The notes under the pieces are model-generated. The model was not told the DNA's origin. It searched no databases and was given only the letters and a program-made list of their open reading frames with translations. Source: an uncultured Bacteroidales bacterium (GTDB lineage: Bacteria > Bacteroidota > Bacteroidia > Bacteroidales > UBA932). From it: 25,160 bases of DNA. Location: the NCBI GenBank assembly GCA_900546395.1, contig URDD01000038.1:1-25160 (forward strand), given 5' to 3'. The stretch's first letter is position 1. The number at the start of each line of letters is the position of its first letter. A program made the translations under genes and the position numbers. Shown piece by piece: positions 23,531 through 25,160 of the stretch.

Positions 23531-25160
23531 TTATCTATACTTTAATTTCAACACTTTCAATCCATAGGCATCAATTGACAGACTGCACTTACTGTAACTG
23601 CCTGCCTGTGCCGTGCTGCCATCTGCATCAATAACAGAGGTTGACTTTACTGCACGGTCTCTACCGAAGAGCCTACCTGCATCTACCGATACATCTGTTT
23701 CCTGAACCTCATCGTCATTGTTCATAAGAATGACATAAATGGTAGAGGACTTCTTGTCAAATGCTGAAATGTATTCGACATATGGGTTATCCACTACGAA
23801 CATCTCCTGACGCATTATCAGGCTGGCCTCCGCCCCATATATTCTGCCTGGAGCAAAGCCATACGACTTGTGAGGTCCCACCTTGGGAGTAATGAAACCG
23901 CTCGGAAATGAGATTTTCCCTTCTGATCGCAATTGTGCCTCTGAAACAAGATAGTCTGTAATCCAACCTACCTGCCACCAGGCATGGTGAGGATAAGGTC
24001 CGGCACCGTTGTTCATGGAGTCCCAATAATATGATGCAACTCCTGTTTTCATATCTACGAATGCATCCCGTCCTATGGCTGAGGCACGGGCCATGTTCAG
24101 GAACAAAGAGTCCTTTGTCATACCATACATTCTCACGAACATTCCGGCATGTGAGGATAGTAGAATAGGCCCGCGATGGTTGGCGGAACCGAGGATTCCG
24201 CCATGTTCGAAACTGAGTCCGGCCTGGGCAATCTCCCAGTCTTCTCTCTCCACACCATTCACCTTCTTGAGAGTCCTTCCAGGAACAGGATGAGTATAAA
24301 TCGATGCAGTATATATCTTCGCTGCTTTTACAGCTGCATCACGGAATTCGACGTTTCCTGTAACCTCTGCAAGTTCTATAAGAGCCTGCACACTCTGCGC
24401 CGTTGCAAAATCGGGAGCAAAACGGGTGTCGCCGCATACTCCAAGAAAGCAACCTTTCTCCACTGCATTCTTAACATACCAGTCTGCGCCCTTGCAGGCA
24501 GCATCAAGATATTTTCTGTCCTTAAGGATATCATAAGCAATCAGAAGTCCATAGAATGTAGGGCGCAGGTCCCTTGTGTCAGTAAACATTGGCTCACCTG
24601 TAGCATTATCATATGCCACCTCCCAACTTCCGTCTGGTTTCATCCAATCCAGCAAACAGTCTGCCGCACGGCGGAGATGCTCTTTAAGATCCTTACGATA
24701 AGGCTCAAACAGAAGGATGTTGCCTATGTCCATGAGCATATAGTACGTAGTGGCTATGGGCTCTGTATAAGGCCCCCATTCTTCTGTAAAACGCTTGCTC
24801 TTATGAAGGTAGTACTGGCCGGCAGAAGAACCGTACATCGCACCTGGGGCACTGTTCTGCTGCATCAGTTTGAAGTTAAGGGCATATGGAAGACGTTGTT
24901 TTGTCAGTCTCCCGTCACCAGTCATGGCTGCAAGCATCCACATCGCACCATAGTCAGAGTTCTTCATCGCATCCTTTTCAGAATCATAAACGCCCCCACG
25001 GTAGTCCTGCGCTCCGATAGTCATACCATTATAATCGCAGTTGCGCCACATTGAAGTGCTGTCATCAACGAGATAGCGGTGCATGTCATAGAGCCTTTCT
25101 GTCAGAGACCTCTCTGTCTTCTTCAGTTTAAGGCAATCACTGAAATTATAGATATCTTCG
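23531..25160 (-). CDS. (Alpha/alpha)-barrel-like glycan-active protein, 5' end beyond window
   Basis: The frame is open through the right edge, giving 542 visible residues and no stop. The ATG at 25084 is internal to an open frame and probably not the real start. The visible part is helix-rich with hairpin repeats (DAACKGADWYVKNAVEKG, SVQALIELAEVTGNVEF) and many Trp/Tyr, as in alpha/alpha toroid glycosidases or lyases. It ends in about 130 beta-rich residues (EYISAFDKKSSTIYVILM to AYGLKVLKLKYR). It resembles the next gene: GLSFEHGG against GLGFEQPE, and DYLVSEAQLRSEGKISFP against DYLVSEAIERSNGYVSFP. The neighbours (esterase, GH3, GH-A lipoprotein) argue for a glycan depolymerase. The signal peptide, any N-terminal domain and the operon promoter lie outside the window. 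I cannot assign a named family. Confidence 0.8.
   Translation of the reverse strand, partial: EDIYNFSDCLKLKKTERSLTERLYDMHRYLVDDSTSMWRNCDYNGMTIGAQDYRGGVYDSEKDAMKNSDYGAMWMLAAMTGDGRLTKQRLPYALNFKLMQQNSAPGAMYGSSAGQYYLHKSKRFTEEWGPYTEPIATTYYMLMDIGNILLFEPYRKDLKEHLRRAADCLLDWMKPDGSWEVAYDNATGEPMFTDTRDLRPTFYGLLIAYDILKDRKYLDAACKGADWYVKNAVEKGCFLGVCGDTRFAPDFATAQSVQALIELAEVTGNVEFRDAAVKAAKIYTASIYTHPVPGRTLKKVNGVEREDWEIAQAGLSFEHGGILGSANHRGPILLSSHAGMFVRMYGMTKDSLFLNMARASAIGRDAFVDMKTGVASYYWDSMNNGAGPYPHHAWWQVGWITDYLVSEAQLRSEGKISFPSGFITPKVGPHKSYGFAPGRIYGAEASLIMRQEMFVVDNPYVEYISAFDKKSSTIYVILMNNDDEVQETDVSVDAGRLFGRDRAVKSTSVIDADGSTAQAGSYSKCSLSIDAYGLKVLKLKYR

Noticed and set aside
24176..25054. 292-codon plus-strand open frame
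   Set aside because: It lies entirely antisense to the well-supported barrel-protein gene, has no recognisable domain, and its Cys/His/Ile-rich composition is that of a shadow frame.
1..25160. CRISPR arrays, tRNA or rRNA genes, insertion sequences, phage genes
   Set aside because: No regularly spaced direct repeats, no tRNA-like cloverleaf, no rRNA signature and no transposase or integrase reading frame were found.

Overview
The window looks like a chromosomal piece of a Bacteroidales bacterium (phylum Bacteroidota). The signs are an ECF sigma factor / FecR anti-sigma pair, promoters close to the Bacteroides TTTG-N19-21-TAnnTTTG pattern, no Shine-Dalgarno sites that I could see, a MurA with Asp in place of the catalytic Cys, a MetRS with a KISTSK loop, and a cluster of secreted carbohydrate-active enzymes. 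I cannot name a genus.

Layout. (1) Positions 1-8777, all on the minus strand, hold a dense housekeeping run. In transcription order it is a DUF308/HdeD-like membrane protein, dnaG primase, metG, murB and murA, then an ECF sigma factor and its FecR-type anti-sigma factor. The FecR gene runs off the left edge and would normally precede a SusC/SusD outer-membrane uptake pair, which is not in view. (2) Positions 8778-8863 are a short divergent promoter region. (3) Positions 8864-11373, plus strand, hold fhs (formate-tetrahydrofolate ligase), whose stop codon overlaps the start of a PHP-family (histidinol-phosphatase-like) phosphoesterase gene. (4) Positions 11388-13586, minus strand, hold recQ, which meets the PHP gene tail to tail. 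A 13-bp perfect hairpin spanning both gene ends probably terminates transcription in both directions. (5) Positions 13587-13841 are intergenic: a good recQ promoter, an inverted repeat and a 31-codon ORF that may be a repeat remnant. (6) Positions 13842-25160, minus strand, hold a five-gene exported glycan-degradation operon. In transcription order it is a partial (alpha/alpha)-barrel-like protein, a second larger relative of it with a carbohydrate-binding-like N-terminus, a tandem SGNH esterase, a GH3 beta-glycosidase with a PA14 insert, and a lipoprotein with clan GH-A features and a C-terminal beta-sandwich.

How the parts fit. Region 1 supplies replication priming, Met-tRNA charging and the two committed steps to UDP-MurNAc. 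Region 3 supplies one-carbon units as 10-formyl-THF. Region 6 looks like a dedicated degradation module for an acylated glycan: the esterases would strip acyl groups, GH3 would trim beta-linked terminal sugars, and the GH-A lipoprotein and the two barrel proteins would cleave linkages I cannot identify. The least explained material is the pair of adjacent, clearly related barrel proteins at 20123-25160 and the two-domain esterase beside them.
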